Shown here: in pieces, positions 36,027 through 45,586 of the stretch | Position numbering within the stretch: position 1 is the first letter of the stretch | Layout of the letters: every line of letters starts with the position of its first letter | Source of the DNA: Mesorhizobium huakuii | Lineage (GTDB): Bacteria > Pseudomonadota > Alphaproteobacteria > Rhizobiales > Rhizobiaceae | Assembly (NCBI RefSeq): GCF_030160235.1 | Contig: NZ_BSNY01000012.1 | Coordinates: 496,001-560,000 of the forward strand | Direction of reading: 5' to 3' | Length of the DNA: 64,000 nt | Position numbers and translations under genes: made by a program | The notes under the pieces: model-generated | Told to the model about the DNA's origin: nothing | The model's input: the letters and a program-made list of their open reading frames with translations, nothing else | Database searches by the model: none

Positions 36027-37190
36027 TTACGGCTGGCCGCGATCGATTTCGGTCGAGGCGGTGCTGACCGGGTCGGCCACGGCAAAGGCGGCATCGAGCT
36101 GCTCGGGCGAACGCTGCCCGGTCCGCTTCCAGGCGACATATTGCACGATGCCGAAGCCCGGCCTGCGCGGCACCGTCTTCACCACAGGCATGCGGAAGCC
36201 GTCGCGGAATTTCGACCAGCGCGAACCGAGCACCGCGACCATTTCCTCGAAGGTCGGCGGCGTTGCGACATCGGCATAGATGAGGGTGGTCTTGCCGGCG
36301 AGCGCTGCCTCGCGCGACAGCGGCACCGGCACGCTGGCAAGGTAGTCGGATGGCACGTCGATCAGCCCGCCAAAGGGCCATTGCTGGCGCAGTGTGGCGG
36401 CGTCCGCCGGCACGACGTTGACGTCGATATTGTTAGGCGTGCCGGCAACCCTGTAGGGGCAACGGAAGCGGCCGCAATTGGCCTGCGCCGAGAATTGCCA
36501 GAGCGCGTAGCCCTGCCAGTTGCCCATCGGGAAATGCACGTCGATGTCGGGCTTGTAGCGTGCGTACCAAAGCGGCAGCCGCGACAGGAGCCGGTATTTG
36601 TAGCGATTGTCGGCGATATACTGCGCGGTCTTGCCGTTGGTGTAGAGCACCGGGAAGCGGCCGATGCGCCGGTGCACCTGGCGCACGAACTCCTCGGCGT
36701 CGTCGAGCGACATCCATTGCGACGGATCGATGCCCTCGATGTCGAGCGCCATGAGATCGTCCGGCGCGGGGTCGGCGAAATCGAGGAAATTATTGGCCTG
36801 CTCGACCGGATTGCCGGGGCGGGCAAGATGATAGGCGCCCCATTTCAGCCCAAGCGCCTTGGCCACGACGCGACGCGTCTGGAACAGTTCGCGCGTCACC
36901 GCATGGCGCTTCCACAGCGCCTTGCAGAGCTTCACGTCGGTGTCGCTGCCGAAACAGAAATAGGGCGGCGGCATGCCGTCGGAGGCCTTGTTGATGAAGG
37001 CGGCTATGCGCTTGTCGGTGGCCAACTGCGCCCAGTCGATGGAATTGTATTCGTAGGCGTCGATCACCAAAGCGCGATCGGCACTCTTCCACGGCTCGGA
37101 GAAATCCGAAGCCTTTGCCGCCGATATCAGCGCCATCATCGCCGCGAGAGCGATCGCTGAGCGGCGAAGAAGATGCGCCGGCGTTTTCAA
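36027..37190 (-). CDS. Exported GH25-type lysozyme
   Basis: The 387-residue protein has a signal peptide (about residues 1-27). A glycoside hydrolase 25 domain follows, with the VIDAYEYNSIDW start and internal WGAYHLARPGNPVEQANNF and LDIEGID, the acidic residues of the DxE catalytic pair. Four Cys could form disulfides in the exported protein. It would cleave the glycan of peptidoglycan in the periplasm or outside the cell. The 100-residue C-terminal extension is not a known domain. It converges on purD across 17 bp. Confidence 0.85.
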   Translation of the reverse strand: MKTPAHLLRRSAIALAAMMALISAAKASDFSEPWKSADRALVIDAYEYNSIDWAQLATDKRIAAFINKASDGMPPPYFCFGSDTDVKLCKALWKRHAVTRELFQTRRVVAKALGLKWGAYHLARPGNPVEQANNFLDFADPAPDDLMALDIEGIDPSQWMSLDDAEEFVRQVHRRIGRFPVLYTNGKTAQYIADNRYKYRLLSRLPLWYARYKPDIDVHFPMGNWQGYALWQFSAQANCGRFRCPYRVAGTPNNIDVNVVPADAATLRQQWPFGGLIDVPSDYLASVPVPLSREAALAGKTTLIYADVATPPTFEEMVAVLGSRWSKFRDGFRMPVVKTVPRRPGFGIVQYVAWKRTGQRSPEQLDAAFAVADPVSTASTEIDRGQP

Positions 37191-37275
37191 ACAGGGGGTC
37201 CCCGTTGATCAAACACCGATGGTGAACCGCTATGGTTAAGGAATGCTTCTCGACGCTGGGACACCCAGTGCCAGG

Positions 37276-38718
37276 TTAGAACACACCGCCAATCCCAATT
37301 CCGCCACTGATGTCTGGAGGGGCGGCAGCGGGACGCGACGACGGCGAACGCTGGGACGTTGAAGGTTTTCGGACTGCCGCTCCCTTTTTGCGCGGCGAAG
37401 CGGCATCCGACACGACCTTTGCCGGATTGACCTTCACGATGACCGGATCCTTGCAGACACGGCCGGAGTGCAAGAAGAGATCGCTCAGAAGTTCAACCGT
37501 TGGCTCGGTCGCCGACAAGCTCCGCTTGGTATTCTTGTAGTAGTCGTTGAGAGCTTGGACCGAGCGCTTGCCCCAATCTCCATCGACCGTCATGCGATAG
37601 CAGCCCAAGCGGCGCAATTCCGTCTGAATGCTGCGTGCGAGATCGGTCGCCTTCGCAGGACCCGGCTCAGCTGCCGACTCGCCGACGATCAATGTCTCAA
37701 GACCGGAAACCACGCTTTGCCGGGCCCCTTCAAGGCTGGCAAGCTGCGTACCTGCCGGTCCCGGTGAAGCGCCAGGTGGCGCTGAAATCTCGGCCGATCG
37801 CAATGTTTGTCCTACGATGAGCACGGCGGTCTGTAGGTCGTTGGACGCAAGCTCGACCTGCAGTTTCTTCTTGGCGGCAGGGTCCGACAGAATGCGAGAC
37901 AGGCTGGCGCTCAACTGAGCCGGGTCGAGCACTTGCTGCTCAGTGAAATAAAACTGCTCACGAAGGTTCGACTGGTCCCATGGAACCTGACGACCTGCGG
38001 TCAGTGCCTCGGTCTCGTTGCGAACGCGGATCATCATGTCGGAGATGCTGAGCCCGGGAATCTCGACGTTCCTCAACAGGGCCGTGGTGAAGGGACTGTT
38101 GTCACCCGAGCCATCGGCCGTGATGTTGCCCGGCTGGGTAGCGAAGGCAACAAACGTGTTTTCGCCCACTTCGACTTGGGCAAGGCCATCCATGACGCTG
38201 GCGCCTTTGCTCACCGGGTTGTTCCGGCAAGCGTCAAGGAAAATGAACGTCTGCCTTTCCCGGTTGGAAAATCTTGCGATGACGTCGTTTATCTTGACTG
38301 CGCCGGCGGTCAGTTTTTCCAGGGTTTCGGGATCCGGTGTATCGACGGGTAGGAGATAGTTCTCTCCTTGCACCTGAACGCCGTGACCGGCGTAGAATAT
38401 CACCACGGCGCTGGCGGCCGCGACTTTGCGGTCAGCGCTGTCAAAGAGCTTGGCGAACCCGTTCGACGAAAGGTCGAGCCCCGTCAGCACGTCGAAATTC
38501 AGCCTCTTCAGACTCTCGGACAGTTGCGTGGCGTCGTTTACCGCATTGGTCAAATATTGAAGGCGGGCGCTTTGGTAATGCGAATTGCCAATGACGATGG
38601 CAAGCCGTTTGCTTGGCTTTGACGCAAGCACTCCCTCGACTGCGGCTTGGGCGCTGATCGAGCCGAAAAACGCGACCAGAAGAACCGCAGCGAAGCGCCG
38701 GAAGAAACTATAGGTCAT
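37276..38718 (-). CDS. Exported caspase-like peptidase with C-terminal PG-binding-like domain
   Basis: The 480-residue protein has a signal peptide (about residues 1-27) and a caspase-fold (peptidase C14) domain with RLAIVIGNSHYQSA. The His/Cys dyad is intact: His112 in FYAGHGVQ and Cys164 in FLDACRNNP. The C-terminal region (about residues 360-440) has a peptidoglycan-binding-like fold, ending in a Ser/Pro/Arg-rich tail. Export plus an active dyad suggests a periplasmic protease. It lies upstream of the GH25 lysozyme gene on the same strand. A paralogue with a dead dyad is at the right edge of the window. Confidence 0.85.
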   Translation of the reverse strand: MTYSFFRRFAAVLLVAFFGSISAQAAVEGVLASKPSKRLAIVIGNSHYQSARLQYLTNAVNDATQLSESLKRLNFDVLTGLDLSSNGFAKLFDSADRKVAAASAVVIFYAGHGVQVQGENYLLPVDTPDPETLEKLTAGAVKINDVIARFSNRERQTFIFLDACRNNPVSKGASVMDGLAQVEVGENTFVAFATQPGNITADGSGDNSPFTTALLRNVEIPGLSISDMMIRVRNETEALTAGRQVPWDQSNLREQFYFTEQQVLDPAQLSASLSRILSDPAAKKKLQVELASNDLQTAVLIVGQTLRSAEISAPPGASPGPAGTQLASLEGARQSVVSGLETLIVGESAAEPGPAKATDLARSIQTELRRLGCYRMTVDGDWGKRSVQALNDYYKNTKRSLSATEPTVELLSDLFLHSGRVCKDPVIVKVNPAKVVSDAASPRKKGAAVRKPSTSQRSPSSRPAAAPPDISGGIGIGGVF

Positions 38719-39136
38719 GTCACGCGCTCTTCTCAGCTGCGACAATGTTCGCGCCGTCGAGGTTTCCGTCCGACCGATGCGCCACCCCTCGGACGCACGA
38801 ACCCCGCATCTCCGAAGACCACTGAATTTTACACCACCAACCGCCTCAAAGAAAGGGCGAGGGTCTCGCGACCCGCGTTCGATCGCCGAGTGGCCGGCGC
38901 GAACCATCGTCTTGAACGCGCTTCAAAAGGCTCGCTTGTCAAGTACCGCAGCCGCGCCGTCATGCAGAGCCGGTTCCGACGCTCAAGGCCGTATATTCCC
39001 GGGGCATAACCTGTTATAATGCAGTCGCAGTATGTCGAGCGCGCACGCTGAAGTCGGGCGGATATCTTGAATATCGCCGGCGAATTGCATCCCTGATTAT
39101 TATTGTATTTATTGTAATAAAGAGGGGAAAAGACCA
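38719..39136. other. 418-bp gap before the beta-barrel gene
   Basis: No gene or clear repeat is visible. The last 80 bases are AT-rich and carry a good purine-rich ribosome binding site (GAGGGGAAAAG) for the gene at 39137. An extended -10 motif lies at 39012-39020. Confidence 0.6.
39012..39020 (+). promoter_or_regulatory. Extended -10 element (TGT-TATAAT) before the beta-barrel gene
   Basis: TG-N-TATAAT is a consensus extended -10 hexamer, which can work without a good -35. It would give a leader of about 110 bases for the gene at 39137. No convincing -35 is seen. Confidence 0.4.
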
Positions 39137-40237
39137 ATGGCAGAAAAGAAGTGGTATTATGAATCGGTAAACGCGATTGCGCTCTCGATCGTTGCCATGT
39201 TTATTCTTGTACCTTCGAAGGCGGTTGCCTGCATCTTCGTCGGTGAGGGAACTACTCTGTCAGGGCAATGTTATCTTAACGGCATCGCCAATGGCGCGAT
39301 TGTCGACACTTCCCTGGATGCGCTTCTGGGTGTTGTCGATGATGCAATCGCGTCAGATGTCGGCCTTGTGAGCGGCCCTCCGCAAGCTCTGTCGACGCCG
39401 TTCGGGGTCTTCGCTTCGGGCCAGTTGGCTCACACGGAGCACGACGGCTTCACGATTTCACAGGGTCCGACGGTGATCACCGGACCGGACTTTGACGTTG
39501 ATGAATTCTCCTCCGCGGTCAGCGTGGACTTCAACGCCGCAAAGCATTTCGGTTTCGACAATGAGTACGGGCTAAACCTGGGTTTGTTCGGCGGCTACGC
39601 ATCGGCCAAAGTAGACGCCAGTGCGCTCGGCTTTTTCCCTCCTAATGGTGAAGCCACCAACAGAAGCGGCATGTTCGGCGGTTATGGGCTTTATCGTCGC
39701 GGCACCAGCTATGTGCTTGTGGCGGCATCGGCGTTCCTCGGCAACACCAATGTCGAAAGCAGCGGCCTCGGCTCGGGCACGTATGACACGAAGGGCTATG
39801 CCGTGACGGGGTCGATCGGCCACATCTTCAATTTGAGCGATCGGGTGCGCTTTGATCTGCGTGGAGGATTGCTCGGTGTCAGTTTCACCGGCGACGAATA
39901 CACGGACAGCTCTGGCGTTTCGTACGGAAAAAGCCGCTTGTCATTTGGCGCAATCAAGTTCGAGCCTGGAGTTTATGCCGATTATCAACTCGAAAACGGC
40001 ATGGTGATAAGTCCTTATGCACGGGCTGAACTGCAACAGCGCTTCGGCTATTCAAACACCGCGAGCGTATCCGGTATCGAGAGTAGCTTCGAAGATGCCG
40101 ACTTCTCGGCGGCGGTGTCGGCAGGCTTCAATCTGAAAATGTCCCAATCGACCACCCTCAGCAGTGAGATTCGGGGCAAGGGGTCCCAGGACAGTTCAAC
40201 CGTCAGTGGCAAGCTGGGCCTAAAGATCGCCTTCTGA
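39137..40237 (+). CDS. Autotransporter-type outer-membrane beta-barrel protein
   Basis: The 366-residue protein has a signal peptide (about residues 1-31), a short Cys-containing region and then a C-terminal beta-barrel-like domain of alternating hydrophobic and polar strands, ending in Phe (KLGLKIAF), as outer-membrane barrels do. It resembles the autotransporter barrel, but there is no long passenger domain. Codon use is less GC-biased than the neighbours (AT-rich leader, more A/T third positions), which suggests a transferred gene. It is monocistronic. The function is unknown. Confidence 0.75.
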   Translation: MAEKKWYYESVNAIALSIVAMFILVPSKAVACIFVGEGTTLSGQCYLNGIANGAIVDTSLDALLGVVDDAIASDVGLVSGPPQALSTPFGVFASGQLAHTEHDGFTISQGPTVITGPDFDVDEFSSAVSVDFNAAKHFGFDNEYGLNLGLFGGYASAKVDASALGFFPPNGEATNRSGMFGGYGLYRRGTSYVLVAASAFLGNTNVESSGLGSGTYDTKGYAVTGSIGHIFNLSDRVRFDLRGGLLGVSFTGDEYTDSSGVSYGKSRLSFGAIKFEPGVYADYQLENGMVISPYARAELQQRFGYSNTASVSGIESSFEDADFSAAVSAGFNLKMSQSTTLSSEIRGKGSQDSSTVSGKLGLKIAF

Positions 40238-40305
40238 ACGTCAGACGACAGAACGGTCATTTTCTGTCGCCAGCAACGGAAGTTGCTCGAGTGTCGATTA
40301 TCTGG

Positions 40306-40542
40306 CTAGCGCCGGCTGAACGGCCGAAATTCAAACGGATCGGGCGCGGGGTCCTGCTGCAGCGTGCCTTCGGCAGCGCGCTTGCGGTGGTGGGCGAGCG
40401 AACATTGCGGCGAGCACAATATGCCGCGATCCGACCAGTAGGCCGCACCGTGTTCCAACTGGCCGCCATGATGCCAGAACCCCGTCGCGCGGTAGGGCAA
40501 ACCGCATTCGATGCAGCGATCGGCGTCGGGTCTGGCGAGCAT
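40306..40542 (-). CDS. Small Cys-rich (zinc-finger-like) protein
   Basis: The 78-residue protein begins MLARPDADRCIECGLPYR. It has two CxxC-type pairs, CIEC (near residue 10) and CSPQC near residue 47, with several His between and after, which looks like a zinc-binding knuckle. The start is the first ATG of the conserved-looking part; there is no strong ribosome binding site. It is convergent with the beta-barrel gene. No family is recognised. Confidence 0.5.
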   Translation of the reverse strand: MLARPDADRCIECGLPYRATGFWHHGGQLEHGAAYWSDRGILCSPQCSLAHHRKRAAEGTLQQDPAPDPFEFRPFSRR

Positions 40543-40753
40543 GGGCTGGTTCCGGTCGGCTGGTTCTTGACTGTCGCCGGTCGACTTGATGCGGCGTCTA
40601 TCGAATCTAATACAGGCCGGCGCGATTGCAAAATCCACGTGACAAAGTTTGACGTTTACGTAAAAAGAAGCGGGGAGGCCGCCTAAAGGCGGATGGTTTT
40701 GCGGGTTCGTCAGCCCATAGGGGCGGCAGGCGGAAGGTGAGGAGGAAAGCGGC

Positions 40754-42523
40754 ATGTATCGGGCACCGGTCGAGGATATCGCGTTCACGCTCAAACATGT
40801 GGCGGGCATGAAGTCAGCCCTCGATGCTGGCACGTTCGGCGATCTCGGCGAGGACCTGGTCGATGCCGTCCTTGGCGAAGCCGGCCGTTTTGCCACCGAG
40901 GAGGTGGCACCGCTTTATAAAATCGGCGACGAACACGGTGCCGTGCTGAAGGACGCCGCCGTCACGACGCCGCCCGGCTGGAAGGAGCTTTATCGGCGCT
41001 GGATCGATGGCGGTTGGAACGCGCTGTCGGGGCCCGAAGAATATGGCGGCCAGGCTCTGCCGACCATGCTGGGCGTCGCCGCGCTCGAAATGTGGAACTC
41101 GGCCGCCATGGCCTTCGGCATCGGCCCGACGCTGACCATGGGCGCGGTCGAAGCACTCGACAAGTACGCCTCGGAAGACCTCAAGGCGAAATATCTCGCC
41201 AAGCTCGTCTCCGGCGAATGGATGGGCACGATGAACCTGACCGAGCCGCAGGCCGGTTCCGATCTTGCTGCCTTGCGCGCCCGCGCCGAGCCGGCCGGCG
41301 ACGGCACCTACCGTATCTTCGGCCAGAAGATCTTCATCACTTACGGCGAGCACGATTTCACCGACAACATCATCCATCTGGTGCTGGCGCGGCTGCCGGA
41401 TGCGCCTGCCGGCACGCGCGGCATCTCGCTGTTCCTTGTGCCGAAATTTTTCGTCGACGAGGATGGCTCGCTCGGTGCGCGCAACGATGTCTTCTGTTCC
41501 GGCCTCGAGCACAAGCTCGGCATCCATGCCTCGCCGACCTGCACCATGATCTATGGCGACGGGTTCCAGGGCGCCAGGCCCGGCGCCGTCGGCTGGCTGA
41601 TCGGCGAGGAGAACAAGGGCCTCGCCTGCATGTTCACCATGATGAACAATGCCCGCCTGGCCGTCGGCATGCAGGGCGTCGCGGTCGCGGAAGCCGCCAC
41701 CCAGAAGGCGATCGCCTATGCCAATGAGCGCCGCCAGGGCAAGGCGGCGGATTATACCGGCGCCGGCATGGCTCCGATCGTCCATCACCCCGACGTGCAG
41801 CGCAATCTCCTGACCATGAAGGCGCTGACGCAGATCGCGCGGGCGATCAGCTATTCCTGTGCCCACGCCATCGATATGGCGCGCGTGTCGGACGGTGGTC
41901 AGGCAGCGCATTGGCGCGACCGCGCCAATCTTTTGACGCCGCTCGCCAAGGCGTTTTCGACCGATGTCGGCGTCGAAGTGGCTTCGCTCGGCGTGCAGGT
42001 GCATGGCGGCATGGGCTTCATCGAGGAGACGGGCGCTGCGGCCTTCTACCGCGACGCGCGCATCGCGCCGATCTACGAGGGCACCAACGGCATCCAGGCG
42101 ATCGATCTGGTCACCCGCAAGCTGCCGCTCGGCGGCGGTGAGCATGTGCATGGCTTTATCGGCGAACTGGCCGCGGTCGCCAACGCCGTGCGGACCTCAA
42201 ACCTGCAGGGTTTCGGACGCACCGCCGATGCCCTCGACGCAGCCCTTGGCGACCTGACGCAAGCGACGCGCTTCCTGCAGAACCTGTCGGCCGACGGCCG
42301 GATGGAAGAGGCGTTGGCAGGAGCGACGCCATATCTCAGGCTGATCTCGCTGGCCGCCGGCGGCGCCTGTCTGGCGCGGGGCGCGCTTGCCGATCAGGGC
42401 CGCATCGCCCTTTGCCGCTTCTTCGCCGAAAACTTGCTGGGTGAGGCACGCGCCTTGAGGGAACGCATCATCGACGGTGCGGAGAGCCTCGCTGCCGCCG
42501 GCAAGACGCTGATATCAGCTTGA
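40754..42523 (+). CDS. Acyl-CoA dehydrogenase with C-terminal extension
   Basis: This 589-residue flavoprotein has the middle-domain LTEPQAGSDLAALRARA and GIHASPTCTM segments and the PIYEGTNGIQAIDLVTRKL motif. Glu442 is the likely catalytic base. The length and the extra C-terminal helical domain place it with the larger DUF-containing long-chain acyl-CoA dehydrogenases. It oxidises acyl-CoA, donating electrons to ETF. It is followed after 31 bp by an enoyl-CoA hydratase gene, so the pair does two steps of beta-oxidation. The ribosome binding site is GGAGGA. Confidence 0.93.
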   Translation: MYRAPVEDIAFTLKHVAGMKSALDAGTFGDLGEDLVDAVLGEAGRFATEEVAPLYKIGDEHGAVLKDAAVTTPPGWKELYRRWIDGGWNALSGPEEYGGQALPTMLGVAALEMWNSAAMAFGIGPTLTMGAVEALDKYASEDLKAKYLAKLVSGEWMGTMNLTEPQAGSDLAALRARAEPAGDGTYRIFGQKIFITYGEHDFTDNIIHLVLARLPDAPAGTRGISLFLVPKFFVDEDGSLGARNDVFCSGLEHKLGIHASPTCTMIYGDGFQGARPGAVGWLIGEENKGLACMFTMMNNARLAVGMQGVAVAEAATQKAIAYANERRQGKAADYTGAGMAPIVHHPDVQRNLLTMKALTQIARAISYSCAHAIDMARVSDGGQAAHWRDRANLLTPLAKAFSTDVGVEVASLGVQVHGGMGFIEETGAAAFYRDARIAPIYEGTNGIQAIDLVTRKLPLGGGEHVHGFIGELAAVANAVRTSNLQGFGRTADALDAALGDLTQATRFLQNLSADGRMEEALAGATPYLRLISLAAGGACLARGALADQGRIALCRFFAENLLGEARALRERIIDGAESLAAAGKTLISA

Positions 42524-42554
42524 ATTCTCACAGCGCTCACCAGGGAAGAAGACC

Positions 42555-43307
42555 GTGACAGACCATATCCTCGTCGAGCGCCAGGGCGCCATCCAGATCA
42601 TCCGCATGAACCGTCCGGACAAGAAGAACGCGCTGACGCGTGCCATGTATGCGAAGATGTCGGCGGCCCTTGCCGAAGGCGACGCCGATCCGGCGATCCG
42701 CGTCCATGTCTTCCTCGGCGTGCCCGGCGCTTTCTCTTCCGGCAACGACCTTGCCGATTTCATGGTTGTCGCCACCGGCGGCGACGGCGGCACGGAAGTG
42801 TGGGATTTCCTGATGGCGCTGGCCAGGGTCGAAAAACCCATCGTCTCCGGCGTCGACGGCATCGCGGTCGGCATCGGCACGACGATCAACCTGCATTGCG
42901 ACCTGACCTTCGCCACGCCGCGCACCGTGTTCAGGACGCCTTTCGTCGACCTTGGCCTTGTGCCCGAGGCCGGCTCCAGTCTGCTGGCGCCGCGCATCCT
43001 GGGCCAGCAGGGCGCTTTTGCGCTGCTCGGCCTTGGCGAAGGACTTTCCGCCGAGCGCGCCAAGGCCGCCGGCCTGATCTACGATGTGGTCGAGGAGGGT
43101 GCGCTGGAAGCCTCGGTCCTAGCGGCCGCCGGCCAGATCGCCACCAAGCCGCCGCAGGCGCTGAAGATCGCGCGCGACCTCATGCGCGGCTCGCGCGACG
43201 ACCTCGTCGCCCGCATCGGCGAGGAGAGCGAACATTTTCGCGAGCGGCTGAAGTCGGATGAGGCGCGCGCCGCGCTCACCGCGTTCATGACCAGGAAGAA
43301 GAGCTGA
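42555..43307 (+). CDS. Enoyl-CoA hydratase/isomerase family protein
   Basis: The 250-residue crotonase-fold protein has SSGNDLADF (oxyanion-hole region) and GLVPEAGSSLLAPR with its conserved Glu. Only this Glu is clear, so isomerase or hydratase activity cannot be told apart. The start is GTG at 42555. It lies downstream of the acyl-CoA dehydrogenase gene in the same orientation, supporting a role in fatty-acid beta-oxidation. Confidence 0.92.
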   Translation: MTDHILVERQGAIQIIRMNRPDKKNALTRAMYAKMSAALAEGDADPAIRVHVFLGVPGAFSSGNDLADFMVVATGGDGGTEVWDFLMALARVEKPIVSGVDGIAVGIGTTINLHCDLTFATPRTVFRTPFVDLGLVPEAGSSLLAPRILGQQGAFALLGLGEGLSAERAKAAGLIYDVVEEGALEASVLAAAGQIATKPPQALKIARDLMRGSRDDLVARIGEESEHFRERLKSDEARAALTAFMTRKKS

Positions 43308-43319
43308 GGCCTTGCCCTT

Positions 43320-43937
43320 TCAGGGATAAAGCCGCGTCTTGTCCCAATCGCCCTTGGCGTTGCGGGAAAAGACCACCCGGTCATGCAGCCGGAACGGACG
43401 GTCGTGCCAGAACTCGATCGTCTTCGGCACGATGCGGAACCCCGACCAGTGCTTCGGGCGCGGAATCTCGCCGATGGCGTAGCGCGCCGTGTATTCGGCG
43501 ACAGCCTTCTCCAGTGCGAATCGGCTTTCCAGCGGCCGTGACTGCTTCGACGCCCAGGCGCCGATGCGGCTGCCGCGCGGCCGTGTCGCGTAATAGGCGT
43601 CGGCTTCGGCGTCGCTGACGATCTCCACCGGGCCGCGAATGCGCACCTGGCGGCGCAGCGATTTCCAGTGGAAACACATCGCCGCCTTCATGCTGCCAAG
43701 AATCTCCTGGCCCTTCGCGCTCTCGAAATTCGTGTAGAAGACAAAGCCGCCTTCATCGAACCCTTTCAGCAGCACCATCCGCACATCCGGCATGCCTTCG
43801 GCGTCGACGGTCGCCAGCGCCACGCCGTTGGCATCGTTGATTTCGCTCTTGGTGGCGTCGTCCAGCCATGCGGCAAAGAGGCGAAACGGCTCGGCCGCTT
43901 CGGTAAAGTCACCGGTTGTTAACTCTGTGTCACTCAT
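43320..43937 (-). CDS. pdxH: Pyridoxamine 5'-phosphate oxidase
   Basis: The 205-residue FMN-dependent oxidase contains [33 protein letters not shown] and the C-terminal HDRVVFSR region. It converts pyridoxamine or pyridoxine phosphate to pyridoxal phosphate. The ATG at 43937 is preferred to a TTG at 43949. It is divergent from the surface-protein gene. Confidence 0.95.
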   Translation of the reverse strand: MSDTELTTGDFTEAAEPFRLFAAWLDDATKSEINDANGVALATVDAEGMPDVRMVLLKGFDEGGFVFYTNFESAKGQEILGSMKAAMCFHWKSLRRQVRIRGPVEIVSDAEADAYYATRPRGSRIGAWASKQSRPLESRFALEKAVAEYTARYAIGEIPRPKHWSGFRIVPKTIEFWHDRPFRLHDRVVFSRNAKGDWDKTRLYP

Positions 43938-43977
43938 AGTTTTTCTCAAATTGTCACGAAATCAGGGAGGTTGCCGA

Positions 43978-44439
43978 TTGTCGCGTATCGCGCAAGCTTT
44001 TGACAGCAGGCAATGGGGCGTTATCGCTTCGGCCAGCGCGAAAGCAGCGATCGTGGCGGCGGCCTTGCCGCTTGCCGCCTGCGGCGCGGGTGGCTTCAGC
44101 CTGGAAAAGGCCGAAGTCGACCGCTCGATCCTGACCAGCAGCACATCGTCTTCATCAGTGCCGGCCGATTCGGATCGCGACTCCGACCAGACGACGATCG
44201 GCAACGCGGTGTCCTCCGCCGACATCGAGCAGCTTGGCGGCCAGGCCGTGCCGTGGGCCAATGCCGGCACCGGTTCACGCGGCTCCATCACCGAACTGGC
44301 GGAATTGAAGGACAGGGGCCAGACCTGCCGCCGTTTCAAGGCCTCGCGCGAAAGCTTTGACGGCGTTGCCATGTTCGAAGGCGAACTCTGCCTTGCAAGT
44401 GCCGGCGGCTGGCGCATGCAAGGCTTCAAGGCACTCTAA
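43978..44439 (+). CDS. Lipoprotein-like surface antigen family protein (TTG start)
   Basis: The 153-residue protein begins with TTG at 43978, supported by an ideal GGGAGG seven bases upstream; there is no in-frame ATG nearby. A hydrophobic segment ends at LAACGAGG, a lipobox-like site with Cys at about residue 39. The mature part has an acidic, Ser-rich segment and a C-terminal domain with a pair of Cys. It resembles the RT0821/Lpp0805 surface-protein group, from memory. It is probably anchored in the outer membrane. It lies upstream of a dnaJ-like gene. Confidence 0.65.
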   Translation: MSRIAQAFDSRQWGVIASASAKAAIVAAALPLAACGAGGFSLEKAEVDRSILTSSTSSSSVPADSDRDSDQTTIGNAVSSADIEQLGGQAVPWANAGTGSRGSITELAELKDRGQTCRRFKASRESFDGVAMFEGELCLASAGGWRMQGFKAL

Positions 44440-44551
44440 GCCGGGCTCCAATTTTCCGCTTTCAATATGGCCATCCGCTACTGGAATTTCTTCCTATGCG
44501 AGCGCATATAGGGGGCAAGTATGGACTCAACTCATTTCCAGGGCAGGAAGC

Positions 44552-45481
44552 ATGCGCGACCCGTATGAGGTCCTGGGCGTTGCAAAGAACGCATCGGCCA
44601 AGGACATAAAATCGGCGTACCGGAAACTCGCCAAGAAACATCATCCGGACCAGAATCCGAATGATCCCAAGGCGAAGGACCGTTTTGCCGCGGCCAACCA
44701 GGCCTATGAGATCGTCGGCGACGAGAAGAACCGTGCCGCTTTCGATCGCGGCGAGATTGACGCCGACGGCAAGCCGCGCTTCCAGGGTTTTGAGGGTGCC
44801 GCCGGTGGCGGCGACCCCTTCGCCGGGTTTCGCCGCCAGCAAGGCGCCGGCGGCTCGCGATTCGAATTCCGTTCGGGGCGCCCGGGCGGCGATCCGTTCG
44901 ACGGCAACAGCGATATTTTCAGCCAGATTTTCGGCGACGCCTTTTCCGGCGCGCGCGGTGCCGGCATGGGCGACCGCCGCCAGCCCGCGACGGCGGCCGA
45001 TCTGAACGTCACGCTCGACGTCACCATCGAGGAAGCCGCGACCGCCGAAAAGGTGACGGCAATGTTCCCGGATGGCCGCAAGGTCGCGGTCAAGCTGCCG
45101 GCATTTGTCGAGGATGGCCAGACCATCCGGCTGAAGGGGCAGGGTGAGCAGGGGCCGGGCCAGCCTGGCGACGCGCTGGTCAAGATCCATATCCGCCGGC
45201 ATCCGCGCTACCGCATCGAAGGCCGCGACCTGCATGCCGATCTGCCGGTGTCGCTGGCGGATGCGGTGCTGGGCGCCAAGGTGGCGGTCGAGACGCCGAC
45301 CGGCAGGCTGGCTGTCAACGTTCCCGCCTGGTCGAGCTCGGACAAGGTCCTGCGGCTCAAGGGCAGGGGCCTGCCTGAAAAGGCTGGCGGCCATGGCGAT
45401 CTCTACGCCCATGTCCGCATCATGCTGCCGGAGGGCGGCGACAGCGCTCTCGAGGCGTTGCTGCGTGGCCAAAAAGGCTGA
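44552..45481 (+). CDS. CbpA-type J-domain co-chaperone
   Basis: The 309-residue protein has an N-terminal J domain (about residues 1-66) with the HPD motif in [10 protein letters not shown] Gly/Phe-rich linker and two DnaJ C-terminal beta-domains follow. The Cys-rich zinc-finger of class A DnaJ is missing, so this is a class B CbpA-like protein. It would stimulate DnaK. It is probably distinct from the main dnaJ partner of dnaK, which is not in the window. Confidence 0.92.
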   Translation: MRDPYEVLGVAKNASAKDIKSAYRKLAKKHHPDQNPNDPKAKDRFAAANQAYEIVGDEKNRAAFDRGEIDADGKPRFQGFEGAAGGGDPFAGFRRQQGAGGSRFEFRSGRPGGDPFDGNSDIFSQIFGDAFSGARGAGMGDRRQPATAADLNVTLDVTIEEAATAEKVTAMFPDGRKVAVKLPAFVEDGQTIRLKGQGEQGPGQPGDALVKIHIRRHPRYRIEGRDLHADLPVSLADAVLGAKVAVETPTGRLAVNVPAWSSSDKVLRLKGRGLPEKAGGHGDLYAHVRIMLPEGGDSALEALLRGQKG

Positions 45482-45586
45482 TCCAGCGCTCTTGTCCCCC
45501 GAACTGTCCGGTTTGAGCGCTTGAAGGGGCTGTGTGCCTGTGCGATAGGCACTCCACAAAGCACAAACCTTGCGGAGAGCGCTCAC

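Noticed and set aside
45534-45552. GTGCCT/AGGCAC hairpin before fabI as a regulatory element
   Set aside because: A 6-bp stem is common by chance in GC-rich DNA and no partner motif is visible.
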